DNA of 55,052 bases from Methanobacteriota archaeon (GCA_016214785.1 JACRNV010000027.1:1-55052), one strand, 5' to 3'. Numbered from the stretch's first letter, positions 20,716-30,917 are shown. The notes: a model not told the origin generated them from the sequence alone. Program-made: numbers and translations.

Positions 20716-23403
20716 CTACCAGTCGACCGTCCATACCGTATCCGACGGAACGCAGATCCAATAACCTTCGCCGGGCTTCATGAGATATGACGGGCTGACG
20801 ACCTTTGTGCGGTATGGCGCCGCGGGGTCGAAGGTTTCCACGACCGTCGCGCTCGTGCCCCAGAGCGCGTCGCTGACCTTGGTCGTCGTGTTCAGCGTCG
20901 GGTAACCGACGAGGTTCCAGCCTGCGCGCAGCGGGATCGAGGTTGTGTTAGCGACCGTACCGTTAACCTTAATGAAGCCGTCCCCGACTGCCGTCACGTA
21001 TACCCAGGCCCCCATCGTTTGGTTGACAGTATTGAGATCACTGAGCGAGGGCGACCAGCCAGTGTAGTATTGCCTCCATAGGTTCGACGGATTGAAGGCA
21101 TCGTACCACTGCACCCTGTCCCATAGCGTGTCGCCGTCCCTGTCTGTCAATGCCCCAGGGAGCTGGGACGAATACGGGATAAGAGGTGAGGAAATGAGGT
21201 TCCAGCCGGCGACGACGGGGATCATGAACGAGGGTGCTTGTGGCGGAGCGGCATTGTACGGGCTCATCAACGGATAATTATCGCGCGAATCGGTGTCGAT
21301 AATAAATGGAGTATCGCCGATGCCATCTGCGCCCGGGATATCCTGGAGAGGTCCGGACATGACATCGATACCCGTGTAGTTGGACCAGTAGTTGCCTCCC
21401 GATGGATAACTGTCGTTCCATAGATTGTTTCCATCATCATATGCCTGGTTTGTATTATTGATGAAATTGTTATGAAATACTACATTGTTATCTCCAAAGG
21501 TGAAATAGGCTCCCCATCCATTATTCGATATTTTATTATTTATAAAGGAATTATAATTACCTGAGTAAAGGTATATACTATGATTTTCACTCTGCGAGAT
21601 GATATTGTCTTTAATTGTGCAATAATTACACGAATCGTAAAGATAGATTCCATTGTAGTTGGAATATAAAGTGTTGTTCGTTATATTATTATTGTCAGAA
21701 TATGTCATATAGATTCCTATTCTAGAATTTCTTACAGAATTGTTGGTTACAGTATTATTCGATGAGAATCCGAGTTGAATAGCGAAATCGCCAACGCTGA
21801 TATTTTGACTCTCCACCATTACATTCGTACAATTAGCTAGGATTATCTCGCCCGCTCCAGCGGGTATTGTACCTCCTGTCTGATTTTTCCAATAATATAC
21901 CGGTTTCCCGCTGATTGTATTCGATGTGTCAATATTATGAGAGTTCCAATATCTAAGCAGATGCCCTCTAAGAGCAATACCATCTGCTGCCATAACATTA
22001 TCAATCAAATTTGTGTCACAAGAGAAATACAAGTTAATTCCTATAGATTGGTTGAAGAAGCCTGAATTGTTGTTGATTGTATTATTACTGGAGTGTTCAG
22101 AAAAGATGCCATTGTAGTGGTTTGACCACACACTATTGTCGGCAATCGTACCGTTTGTAACATTGCTAATCGTCAATCCCGAATCTTCATAATAAGGAAA
22201 GCTACCTACCCCGTTGGCTTCATGTAAGTTACATTTTCTCACTTCAAAATACTTCGTCGTGTTCCCGATGTAGATGCAATACCCATATCCCGTTCCATTG
22301 ATGTCGTAATTCTCTATGATGTACGGGTTCCCCTGCGAGCCATCCCCGACGCTAACCCCTCTCTCCGGCGTGAACTCCGCGTTGCTGTTGATACGGATGG
22401 GGGGGCGCTGGATGTGGCCATTGAGGATGGGTTTCATCAGAGGGTACGAGTCGGCCACATATCCATAAGATGTATCGCCGATCCCATCGCCCCCGGGTTG
22501 ATTCTGCAATGGCCCCGAATAGATGTCAGTGCCGCCGTAATCGTCCCAGTAGTTGCCGCCCGACGGATATCCGTTGTCCCATGTGTTTGTCCAATCATAA
22601 TCGTTGCCGTTTGTGGGGTTATTATAGACTTTGTTATGGTAGATTAGATTATAGTCCGCTCCACTCCACATGTTGATGCCGCAAAAGGAGCTCAGGCTTA
22701 CGTCGTTGTTGACGATTGTGTTATAATTCCCGGAAGCAGACATGTAAATGCCGCTGTCACCGTTGGATTTCACGATGTTGCCATCAACTGTATTATATTG
22801 GCTCGACCATGCGATCACGATGCCGCAATTGCTATTCCCGAATACATAATTCCTTCGAATAGTGCAGTTGACCGAGTACTCGAAGTAAATTGTGTAGTCT
22901 GTATTATAACTGAGATTATTGTTTAAAATGCTACAATACGAGCAGATGTAAAAGTAAATGCCCAGCAGGTGATTGTACTGGATCGTGCTATTTGTTATTG
23001 TGCCGTTCTTTATTGAATAGCAGATGATCCCCGTGTCCCAATAGTAGGGAAAACTATTTACGCCGTTGGCATTATGCAAAGAACAGTTCTTGATTTCGAA
23101 GTAGTTGGTTGTGTTTCCGATATAGATACAATAGCCATATCCCGTTCCATTGATGTCGTAATTCTCTATTATCCATGGATTGACCTGCGTTCCACTGCCT
23201 TTTGTCACGCCATGCGCCGCATCGAACTCGGCGTCCGAGTTTATCCTTATCGGCGCGTGCGCGATGTAATTCGCGCCCTGCGCGGGCAGCGTCGTCGCAT
23301 CCACTTTGTCATGCCCCTGCTGGCCTGCCACGAACAGAGCGCTCAGGATAGTCATTGCGCATACGGCAACCGCCGCTAGCTTCCCCGATATGCCGCCCAC
23401 CAT
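20716..23403 (-). CDS. secreted right-handed beta-helix (NosD/PbH1-like) protein
   Basis: An 895-residue secreted protein with a signal peptide (KLAAVAVCAMTILSALFVAG) and no membrane anchor. Two large tandem halves each begin PIRINS-[DN]-AEF and contain NP-x-IIENYDINGTGYGYCIYI; each then runs into parallel beta-helix coils rich in N-N-x-I (GIYFYICSYCSILNNN, TIKDNIISQSENHSIYLYS). The last 160 residues form another repeat pair (VAGWNLISSPLIPYS / RAGWNLVGYPTLN). Such proteins often bind or cleave polysaccharides, but I see no catalytic residues to name. TAAATATA (23427-23434) is 26-27 nt before this ATG, so the mRNA is probably leaderless; an ATG two codons earlier is less well placed. The middle is AT-rich. 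Confidence 0.8.
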   Translation of the reverse strand: MVGGISGKLAAVAVCAMTILSALFVAGQQGHDKVDATTLPAQGANYIAHAPIRINSDAEFDAAHGVTKGSGTQVNPWIIENYDINGTGYGYCIYIGNTTNYFEIKNCSLHNANGVNSFPYYWDTGIICYSIKNGTITNSTIQYNHLLGIYFYICSYCSILNNNLSYNTDYTIYFEYSVNCTIRRNYVFGNSNCGIVIAWSSQYNTVDGNIVKSNGDSGIYMSASGNYNTIVNNDVSLSSFCGINMWSGADYNLIYHNKVYNNPTNGNDYDWTNTWDNGYPSGGNYWDDYGGTDIYSGPLQNQPGGDGIGDTSYGYVADSYPLMKPILNGHIQRPPIRINSNAEFTPERGVSVGDGSQGNPYIIENYDINGTGYGYCIYIGNTTKYFEVRKCNLHEANGVGSFPYYEDSGLTISNVTNGTIADNSVWSNHYNGIFSEHSSNNTINNNSGFFNQSIGINLYFSCDTNLIDNVMAADGIALRGHLLRYWNSHNIDTSNTISGKPVYYWKNQTGGTIPAGAGEIILANCTNVMVESQNISVGDFAIQLGFSSNNTVTNNSVRNSRIGIYMTYSDNNNITNNTLYSNYNGIYLYDSCNYCTIKDNIISQSENHSIYLYSGNYNSFINNKISNNGWGAYFTFGDNNVVFHNNFINNTNQAYDDGNNLWNDSYPSGGNYWSNYTGIDVMSGPLQDIPGADGIGDTPFIIDTDSRDNYPLMSPYNAAPPQAPSFMIPVVAGWNLISSPLIPYSSQLPGALTDRDGDTLWDRVQWYDAFNPSNLWRQYYTGWSPSLSDLNTVNQTMGAWVYVTAVGDGFIKVNGTVANTTSIPLRAGWNLVGYPTLNTTTKVSDALWGTSATVVETFDPAAPYRTKVVSPSYLMKPGEGYWICVPSDTVWTVDW

Positions 23404-23476
23404 TGCCATGTCTATGTACAGCGCGGTATATTTAGGTTGCGCTGCTCTATCGCTTGAAGTTTATGTGAGCGAAGGT

Positions 23477-26400
23477 TTACGCGTACCTTCCGTCTATCAG
23501 ATCCATGACGTACTTGAACGTCCCGGTGAGCTTGCCCATCTCGCCGTCCCAGGTCTCGAGCGCGGCCTTGTACTTCTCCTCTATGTCCCTCACGCACTTC
23601 TGGACCTGGGGGCGCAGGATGTCGAGCTCCTCGCCCAGCACGATGGCGCAGACTATGATGTACTTGCCCCTGCCGAGGAGTATCTGGAAGCGACCGAACT
23701 TCATCTCGTCCAGCATGCCTTCCTCGCCCTTGAACGAGTCCTTGATGAAGTCCTGCACGGCGACGAGCATGCTGCTCAGGATGTCGCTGTCCATGTCCGG
23801 CCTCAATCGCCGCGTGAAGTGCTTGATGAGCCTGCCGTCGTTGTACATGAGGAATATCTCGTCTATGACCGTCTTGGCGCTCTTCGATCTGCGCTTCCTG
23901 GCGGCAATTAGTACGATGGCCACTATGACCGCAACTGCGACTATCGCTGCGATGATGGCCATCCACAGCCACGCCGGAGCGCCGCCACCGGCCTCCTTCT
24001 CGATGGTCAGGCTCCCCATGGCCGCGGTCTGCGCGCGCAGGACCTGCACGTCCTGCGTGAAGCGCCTGTAGCCGTTCGCGACGACTACGATGGTGCGGCT
24101 CCCGGTGGGCACGCCAGTCAGCGTGAACCTCCCTAGGGAGTCGGTCGTGGTCTCGATTGTCGGGCTCGTCCCGTCCACGTAGACGGCCGCGCCCGCGACG
24201 GCGTTCCCGTTCGCGTCGAGGATGGTGCCGGTCACTGTCCCGGTGTTCGTGGCCACGCTAACGTTGACCCACGTCCTCGCCGCCGCGGTGTTGCCCCCGA
24301 AGTCGCGGAGAGTGAGCGTGATCTCGAAGGTCCCGTTGACCGAGAACGTGTAGTTCGCGAACTTCCCGTACAGGCGCCTGATACCGTTGTCGTTGAAAGA
24401 CCATGTGAAGTTCTCGATGCCGAAGTTGTCCGCGCTCAGGCTCGCGTCGAGCGTGACCGTCGTCCCGCTCTCGACGGTCTGCGCCATCCCCGCATCGGCA
24501 GAAGGCAGCTGCGTGTCCTGCGACCTCGCCGTCCCGGACGTGGCATTGCCATTGCCCTTCGCGTCCACGGCCCAGACGACGAAGCTGTAATCGCCCAGCA
24601 GGTCGCATGTGAAGTTGTAGTAGTATGCGTTTGCGCCGGCGCCCTTCTTCATCGTATCGTTCAGGAGCCATGCGCCCGGCGATGTGATGTTGATGCGGTA
24701 GGTAGCCACCCCGGACAGGTCTGAAATTGTCGCGCTAACGTTCACAGCGCCCAGCACCTCCTGCGACGAGGGGTTGGCGTAGAGGCCTGTTATTGACGGC
24801 GCAGTCGTGTCCTGCACGACGATAGAGACGCTGCTCGAGTTCCAGTGCCCGAGGGTGTCGTTCGCCCAGATGGTGAAGTTGAGGGTGCCGGTCGCGCCCG
24901 GCATGAAGATGAGCCAGCAGGCCGCCCCTGAAACGTTCATCGATTGGTTGGCCAGGAACGCGCCATTGAGAGAGACATTGAACCAAGCGCCACCGACGCC
25001 CGAGAGATCCGAAAGGGAAGCCGAGACGTTGATGGAGCGACCGAGCTCGCACGGGCTCGGGGATGCAGAGTGGCTGGTAATGGCCGGCGCATCGATGTCG
25101 TAACCATGGCCTGCATCGGCCCCGGTTGGCGCAGCCTCGTAGTAGCCTGCCGTATCGCTGGCCTGGGTGTAGAACTCGTAATAACCCGAGCCATTGGCCG
25201 GCGCGAACTGCCACGACCAGGGAGCGGCCGTGTCGTTGCCGAACATCGACCAGCCTCCCCACGTTACATTGCCGGCGGAGAACCTGTACCAGAACTCCAC
25301 GCCCGTTACCCCGCTCACTGTGTCCGTTGCACTTGCATTGATTGTGAATGGCGAGGCGGTCTGCCAGTATGCGCCAGTGACATCGACGGAGCTCGTAGGC
25401 CCAACGCTGTCGTACGCGCACCAGGCGTCCCAAGATGAGTTGGTGGCCTCGTAGTTGCCGGCGGTGTCGTTCGCCCTGCTGTAGAACTGGTAGTACCCGT
25501 TCGCCGCCGGCGCGAAGCTCCACGACCACGGCGATGCCGTGTCCGTGCCTATCGCCGTCCACGCGCCCCAGGTCGCGTTGTCCACCGCGTACCTGTACCA
25601 GGCCGAGACGTTGTAGACGTTGCTCGCCAGGTTGTCGTTCGCAGTCGCGGTAATCGTTATCGGCGAGGTCGTCCGCCAGTACGGCACGATCGCGTCGATC
25701 ACGCTGGTCGGCGCTACGTTGTCGTACGCGCACCAGGCGTCCCAGGATGAGTTGGTGGCCTCGTAGTTGCCAGCCGTGTCGTTCGCCCTGCTGTGGAACT
25801 GGTAGTACCCGGCTGCGGCCGGTACGAAGTTCCATGTCCATGGAACCACGGTGTCCGTGCCTATTGCCGTCCAGGCCCCCCAGGTCGCGTTGTCCGCCGC
25901 GTACCTGTACCATGCGGATACATTGGCGAGAAGAAGTCCATCGCTCGCCGTTGCCGCGATCGGTATCGGGGAGGCCGTGTTCCAGAACGGAGTAATAGCG
26001 TCGATGCTGCTGGTAGGTTCTGTGCCGTCGTACGCGCACTCCGCGTCCACGACGGGCGGAGCCTCCTCGACGCAAGACTTGTTGTCCCTCGCTATCGAAC
26101 AGAACTCGTAGTATCCCTCGCCATCAGGGAACCCGAAGCTCCAGGTGACGCCGTCCCACGGGTAAGAGTCCCACGCGCCCTCGGTCCAATTACCCCACGT
26201 GACATTGTCTGAGCTGTAATCGTACCAGAGCGTGACGTTGTTCGCGTCCCTGGCTGAGAAATCGCTGCTGTCGGAAAGCGCAATGGACGATGTGGTCCGC
26301 CAGTAGGGTGCGATTGCACCGACCTTCGTGTCGTATATCTCTGTCGCGTAATTGCCGATTGACGGGCTCTTCGAACTCGCGCCCCGGACGTTGCTGGCCC

Positions 26401-29400
26401 AGATTGTGTACGTCACGATTCCCGTAGCGGCCTGTGCAGGTATCGTAGCGAAGTACGTCGGCGTGCTCGCTATCTTCGTCATAGGGACGGAGACAGGAAC
26501 CAAGTCCACTCCGGTATAGTTCAACAGCACAGTATTGACGCCGCTCTCGTCATGGGCATCGACGTAAATCTCGTAAGACCAGTTCACGAGCGCGCCGTTC
26601 ACATTAGTATGGCTTATCGTCGGGGGCACCGCCATGAGACTGAAGTCCTGCTGGACGGATGCGCCCATGGTGATGCCGACATTGACGGCCATACCTGGGA
26701 CATATCCTACCTTGGTTGCTGATATGTTGTAGCCGCCCGGCGCGAGTGCGTTGATAATGTAATATCCGTCCCCGTTCGTTGTCGCGCTCGCGACTGCTGA
26801 GCCGGAGGCGTTGTCGTAGGCGGTCACCGTCACGCCGCTGCGGTCGGCGCTCCCCTGCAGCGTCAAGAAGCCCCATACGGAGCCGAAGTTGGACGCTGTC
26901 CCGCGCTGCGTGAAGTTCAGGACAATCCATTCGGACGTATTTGTGTCGTTTGTAACAGGGTCTGTCAGAGGGTCCACGGTTGCGAGGTCGGTGTTGTTGC
27001 CGGTGATGGTGACGTTCGCGGTGGATGCGTTCGCGGTATTCGCCCAGTAGCCAGGCGACTGGACATAATAGACGTAGCTGACGTTGTTGCTGTCGGAGTC
27101 CATCTTCGAGGGCGTGTTGTCGTAGGTTGCGTTCAACAGCATTCCATGGTTCGGGGCCGTGGGTATCGTGCCGTTGGCCGTGTAGTTGCCGATGATGTCA
27201 ATGGCCACCGGGTCCAGGGACGTCACGGGCCCTGCCGCGACGAGGCTCCTTGTCACGTTCGCGGAGTCCAAATCGTAGCGGAACCCGTCGACGGTGAAGA
27301 ATTCCGAGCTGTTCGTGGGCAAGTTCGGCCACGGCACCACGGCGCTTATCTTCTTCACCTCGTCCTGGCTCAGGTACCCGTCGCCGTTCCCCGCCCACCA
27401 GTAGAGGATGTCGAAGGTGAAGCGGATGGTCCTGTTGTCCGCGTCGGCGTAGATGAGCGAGTCGACGGTTGTATAGTTCCAGTCGCTCGCAACCGGGAAG
27501 GTCACCGATATCTCCGATCTGTCGAGCCCGGTGAAGTTCACTGTCCTGTTCACGAACTTCGTCTCGCCTGCCGCCAGGGAGACGTTCGCCAGCTCGCCGT
27601 TGTACACGCTCGGCTTCGTTTCGAAGTCGTCGAAGGCGACGAGCCAGTCCCCGGCCCACCCGCCGAGCTCGTACCATCCGGACACATTGGTCTTCGTGGA
27701 GTTCATGAAGCGGTTGGTTACGTTGTAGAGCTTGACGTCGAGCCCCTGGATTGGCACGCCCGTGGCGTTCAGGGCGCGCCCCTTGACCGTCGCCCCTATC
27801 GGGTAGTGCTGGAAGATGCCGAACTCGTACGGGGTGTATGTCTGGAACACCTGCACGGGGGCGTTCCCGTCCGCCGGCAGGCCGTTTATCAGGTACATCT
27901 GGCAGCTCCCCAGGTCAGTGCCGTCGGCGTAGATGGCCGTTCCTTCGAAGGCCGCCTGGATGCCGTGGCTGCCGACCGGATAGTAGTCCCATCCGAGGGT
28001 CTGATCGACCTGGCTGCCGGAGACGTCCATGAGCCCGCTGCTGGTGGAGTAGTTGCCCGGCGCATTGACGAGGAGCGTGGCGTTCACGACGAGCAGGTTG
28101 TACAGCCCATCGAAGTCAGTGTCTACGAGCCACTGGCCCGACGGCCCGGTTATCCTCGCCCCCGGCGGGTCGAACTCCTGCCAGCCATGCCGCGCCGTGA
28201 AATGCTCCGTGAGGTCGATGATGTCGGACGTGTTGGCCGCTGTCGTGAGCGTCAGCTTGACGTAGTAGCCGTCAAGCTTCGAGGACCAGAGGGCCGCGCC
28301 GCCGAACGGGACGGTGACGTTGTGCGGGCCCGGGCCGAGCGGCAGGTTTTGCTCCGAGCGCGTTATGGTGCTCGAGAGGCTCCTCCCTTCGCTCAGCTCC
28401 CCGACGATGCGATATGTGTCGGAGACGCTCACGTCGACGCCGACGAAGACGTCCAGAGTGTCGTAGAGCGTGTCGTTGTCAAGGTCAGTTGCATTGTCGG
28501 AAGTGTTCCCGGAGAACCACGCAGGAGCGACAGCTAAATTGATGTCGAGGACCTTGCTCTGGTAATCGGCCACGAACTGGTTCGTGAGAGTGCGGTTGAT
28601 GCGGAAGCCGGGCGCCCTCGCCGATAGGTCGAAGCTCCCGCCGGAGGTGTTGAGGGAGTAGTTCCCCGCGCCGTCGGCGACGACCGTGCTGGCGGTGTCA
28701 GTCTTTCTCATCGTGACGTTCGCGCCCGGTACCGTAGAGGCGTTGGTCGTGTTGTAGATGGTCCCCGAAACATGCGCCGTCGCGTCCCTCGGGAAGAAGC
28801 TGAGGTTCAGCCACTTGTCGGGCGCGGGCTTCACGATGAACTGCGCTTGCCCGGGGTCTACGAAACCGTTCCCCCAGGCGTCGAAGCCCATGACGACGAC
28901 GCCAGGGGGTATGCGGGTATCGAAGTCGCCGTTCTCGTCGGTCTCCAGGTCCTTCCAGAGCGGCATGTCCCTCATGTTGAGGGTGACCTTGGCGTGCGGA
29001 ATGGGCGCTCCTGTGTATATGTTGTCGAGGTGGCCGTAGACCCTCCCCGTAGCGAACGCGCGGTTGAGCGTGGCGTTGAGCCAGTATGTCTCATCGGGGA
29101 GTATCTCGATAGAGCCAGTCACGTACTCATGGCCCGTGGCATAGATTACATACGTGGCGTTCCCCTTCGCAACGGAGCGTTGGAAGAAACCAGAGCTGTC
29201 CGATCCCACAGCGCTGCTCCATCCCCCCGCGCCGTCCAGCCAAACGGTCGCGCCCTCCACGGGGCTGCCCAGGTCGTCCTCGACAATCCCCCTTATCTCC
29301 TCAGCGATCTGGACAGCGGTCAGGTTGAAGTCCTGGCGGTAAGCCAGTGCGAAATAGGTGTCAAGCCGCCCGTTCATAGTATCGTAGCCGGCTTTGCTGG

Positions 29401-30763
29401 CCTTCATGTCGAGGGGCGCAATCGGCACTGAAATGTTGTAGAACCCTGCGGCGTCGGTCTTGTTGGCCCAGGTGTACCTGCCAAAGTTTGCGGAGATGCT
29501 CACATCCTGAATGGGCGTGCCATTAAACTTCACATAACCGACAATCCACGCGCTGTTGGCCGACGGCGCGAGGGTCAGGTCAATGCTGAGGATTTCCCCG
29601 GGCCCCATCGAGAACGATTCGAAATTGGACATGTAGCCGGCTGTGGAAGCCTCCATCCTGAGGCTGCCAGGGACGACCTGGATGCTGTAGAATCCTGTCC
29701 CGTCCGTAGTAGTCCCGCCGTTCCACGTGCTGTTGACGAGCCCTACGTTGACAGACACCCCAGCAGCCGCGCTACCGTTCTCGTACCATGTGGCGTTCCC
29801 GAAGACGGTAGCCATCACCGGGAGGCTGTCGAGCCTGAAGTCCTGCGTAGTGGTCCGGTTGCAGTATGTCATCACGGTCAGGGACTGGCGCAGGTGGTTG
29901 CCCAGCGTATCGTAGGCCTCGACCTGCCATATCCCCCTCGTGAGGTTGAACAGGTACTCGCCGGAGGCGTTGACGGCATGCGTGTATTCGATGGTCCGGC
30001 CATCGGTCGGTCTCTCGACGTAGCGGTAGACGTGCACCTCCGCGGTGGTTATGGGGGTCCCGCCCTCGTCCTTCGCGGTCCCCGTCAGGGAGGCGTTCAT
30101 CGGCTCGAGGAAGAAGTCCATGCGTATGTTGTCGAACATGTTGAAGCGCCTGACCTTGTTCTGCCCCTCGTAGGTCAGGTTGGGGAGGACATAGTCGGCG
30201 ATGTGGACGGTGTATTCCCTCCCGGCGACGAGCCCCATGGAGTACATGCCGGATATGTCGGTCTGCGCCGAGTTCATGTAATCGCTCGAGAGGCCAAGGA
30301 CGCCTACGCCCATCATCGGGACGAGCGTAATGGCGTCGTAGACGTACCCCCAAACCTGCGCATTGTTCCCCCCTGTCGCCTGCAGCGTTATGTTCACGTT
30401 AGTGAGATTCAACCAGACGTCGAGGGTGACTGTGGTCGCGTTGTAATAGTAGTCCTGGTGGAAAGCCGTGAGCCTGAAATTCCGGTTGAAGGGCGTGTAG
30501 ATGCCGAGCCTGTAATATCCCGTGGCGTCGGTCTTCGTGGCGTTCTGGCTGCTGCCGTCGACGGTGTCCTGGATGATGACAGTCGCGTTATCGATCCCGG
30601 TGAGGTTCCCGGCCATCTGGACGTAGCCCTCGACCCAGGCGTTCGGCGGGTTGGCGGCCTCGGCCCTCATGCCGATGCATGACGAGACCAGCAATGCCAT
30701 GGCTAGCGCAATCACGAATCCCTTGCCTGTGGGCGGCACGCCCCCGTTCCTGGCCCGGGTCAC
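23477..30763 (-). CDS. giant surface protein 2: CarboxypepD_reg repeats, PKD, TM, longin/roadblock-like tail
   Basis: A 2428-residue type I membrane protein. After a signal peptide (FVIALAMALLVSSCIGM), residues about 35-700 hold many carboxypeptidase-regulatory-like beta-sandwiches (GYVQMAGNLTGIDNATV, TDATGYYRLGI style). The middle carries about four 104-residue repeats, then a PKD-like domain (LPSADAGMAQTVESGTTVTL) and a last regulatory-like domain. The membrane helix is about 2264-2288, followed by RKRRSK. The cytoplasmic tail (2297-2428) contains IDEIFLMYNDGRLIKHF and PDMDSDILSSMLVAVQDFIK, homologous to the tail of the first surface protein. The GTG start is preceded by GGTGA at 7-nt spacing and a TATATA box at 30795; open frame farther upstream lacks a signal peptide. 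It is probably a receptor or adhesin. Confidence 0.8.
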   Translation of the reverse strand: MTRARNGGVPPTGKGFVIALAMALLVSSCIGMRAEAANPPNAWVEGYVQMAGNLTGIDNATVIIQDTVDGSSQNATKTDATGYYRLGIYTPFNRNFRLTAFHQDYYYNATTVTLDVWLNLTNVNITLQATGGNNAQVWGYVYDAITLVPMMGVGVLGLSSDYMNSAQTDISGMYSMGLVAGREYTVHIADYVLPNLTYEGQNKVRRFNMFDNIRMDFFLEPMNASLTGTAKDEGGTPITTAEVHVYRYVERPTDGRTIEYTHAVNASGEYLFNLTRGIWQVEAYDTLGNHLRQSLTVMTYCNRTTTQDFRLDSLPVMATVFGNATWYENGSAAAGVSVNVGLVNSTWNGGTTTDGTGFYSIQVVPGSLRMEASTAGYMSNFESFSMGPGEILSIDLTLAPSANSAWIVGYVKFNGTPIQDVSISANFGRYTWANKTDAAGFYNISVPIAPLDMKASKAGYDTMNGRLDTYFALAYRQDFNLTAVQIAEEIRGIVEDDLGSPVEGATVWLDGAGGWSSAVGSDSSGFFQRSVAKGNATYVIYATGHEYVTGSIEILPDETYWLNATLNRAFATGRVYGHLDNIYTGAPIPHAKVTLNMRDMPLWKDLETDENGDFDTRIPPGVVVMGFDAWGNGFVDPGQAQFIVKPAPDKWLNLSFFPRDATAHVSGTIYNTTNASTVPGANVTMRKTDTASTVVADGAGNYSLNTSGGSFDLSARAPGFRINRTLTNQFVADYQSKVLDINLAVAPAWFSGNTSDNATDLDNDTLYDTLDVFVGVDVSVSDTYRIVGELSEGRSLSSTITRSEQNLPLGPGPHNVTVPFGGAALWSSKLDGYYVKLTLTTAANTSDIIDLTEHFTARHGWQEFDPPGARITGPSGQWLVDTDFDGLYNLLVVNATLLVNAPGNYSTSSGLMDVSGSQVDQTLGWDYYPVGSHGIQAAFEGTAIYADGTDLGSCQMYLINGLPADGNAPVQVFQTYTPYEFGIFQHYPIGATVKGRALNATGVPIQGLDVKLYNVTNRFMNSTKTNVSGWYELGGWAGDWLVAFDDFETKPSVYNGELANVSLAAGETKFVNRTVNFTGLDRSEISVTFPVASDWNYTTVDSLIYADADNRTIRFTFDILYWWAGNGDGYLSQDEVKKISAVVPWPNLPTNSSEFFTVDGFRYDLDSANVTRSLVAAGPVTSLDPVAIDIIGNYTANGTIPTAPNHGMLLNATYDNTPSKMDSDSNNVSYVYYVQSPGYWANTANASTANVTITGNNTDLATVDPLTDPVTNDTNTSEWIVLNFTQRGTASNFGSVWGFLTLQGSADRSGVTVTAYDNASGSAVASATTNGDGYYIINALAPGGYNISATKVGYVPGMAVNVGITMGASVQQDFSLMAVPPTISHTNVNGALVNWSYEIYVDAHDESGVNTVLLNYTGVDLVPVSVPMTKIASTPTYFATIPAQAATGIVTYTIWASNVRGASSKSPSIGNYATEIYDTKVGAIAPYWRTTSSIALSDSSDFSARDANNVTLWYDYSSDNVTWGNWTEGAWDSYPWDGVTWSFGFPDGEGYYEFCSIARDNKSCVEEAPPVVDAECAYDGTEPTSSIDAITPFWNTASPIPIAATASDGLLLANVSAWYRYAADNATWGAWTAIGTDTVVPWTWNFVPAAAGYYQFHSRANDTAGNYEATNSSWDAWCAYDNVAPTSVIDAIVPYWRTTSPITITATANDNLASNVYNVSAWYRYAVDNATWGAWTAIGTDTASPWSWSFAPAANGYYQFYSRANDTAGNYEATNSSWDAWCAYDSVGPTSSVDVTGAYWQTASPFTINASATDTVSGVTGVEFWYRFSAGNVTWGGWSMFGNDTAAPWSWQFAPANGSGYYEFYTQASDTAGYYEAAPTGADAGHGYDIDAPAITSHSASPSPCELGRSINVSASLSDLSGVGGAWFNVSLNGAFLANQSMNVSGAACWLIFMPGATGTLNFTIWANDTLGHWNSSSVSIVVQDTTAPSITGLYANPSSQEVLGAVNVSATISDLSGVATYRINITSPGAWLLNDTMKKGAGANAYYYNFTCDLLGDYSFVVWAVDAKGNGNATSGTARSQDTQLPSADAGMAQTVESGTTVTLDASLSADNFGIENFTWSFNDNGIRRLYGKFANYTFSVNGTFEITLTLRDFGGNTAAARTWVNVSVATNTGTVTGTILDANGNAVAGAAVYVDGTSPTIETTTDSLGRFTLTGVPTGSRTIVVVANGYRRFTQDVQVLRAQTAAMGSLTIEKEAGGGAPAWLWMAIIAAIVAVAVIVAIVLIAARKRRSKSAKTVIDEIFLMYNDGRLIKHFTRRLRPDMDSDILSSMLVAVQDFIKDSFKGEEGMLDEMKFGRFQILLGRGKYIIVCAIVLGEELDILRPQVQKCVRDIEEKYKAALETWDGEMGKLTGTFKYVMDLIDGRYA
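25110..26350 (-). repeat. tandem 104-residue repeats in surface protein 2
   Basis: About four protein repeats in which DAWCAYDNVAPTSVIDAI, YWRTTSPITITATAND, WYRYAVDNATWGAWTAIGTD and YYQFYSRANDTAGNYEA recur. The two central copies are highly similar at DNA level with a period of about 312 bp, so they are recent or homogenised by recombination. Copy number is likely to vary between strains and is a risk point for assembly. Confidence 0.75.
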
Positions 30764-30794
30764 TTTTTCACCTTGAAAGGATAGAATATTACTC

Positions 30795-30831
30795 GTATAT
30801 ATAATGATAGACAACACATATTCTATATATG
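30795..30831 (-). promoter_or_regulatory. promoter and inverted repeat upstream of surface protein 2
   Basis: A minus-strand TATATATAC box (30795-30803) lies about 35 nt before the GTG start. Just upstream of it ACATAT (30815-30820) and ATATGT (30826-30831) form an inverted repeat with a 5-nt spacer. The same half-sites occur before the RHH/GTPase operon with a 4-nt spacer, and there too they lie just upstream of the TATA box. A shared regulator of both receptor operons is possible. Confidence 0.45.
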
Positions 30832-30886
30832 TACAATGGGCGCGCCGCCCTGGATGGCCTGCCACGAGCTGCGGCCTCCCGATAAC

Positions 30887-30896
30887 AATTATATCA
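30887..30896 (+). promoter_or_regulatory. TATA box of the dCMP deaminase gene
   Basis: AATTATATCA is centred 26-27 nt before the ATG at 30918, predicting a leaderless transcript; no Shine-Dalgarno is seen before that ATG. Confidence 0.6.
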
Positions 30897-30917
30897 TGGC
30901 GCGCCCTCCCCTGTCCA

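Noticed and set aside
25110-26350. CRISPR-like array because of regularly spaced repeated DNA
   Set aside because: The repeat unit is about 312 bp, coding and in frame, and corresponds to tandem protein domains.
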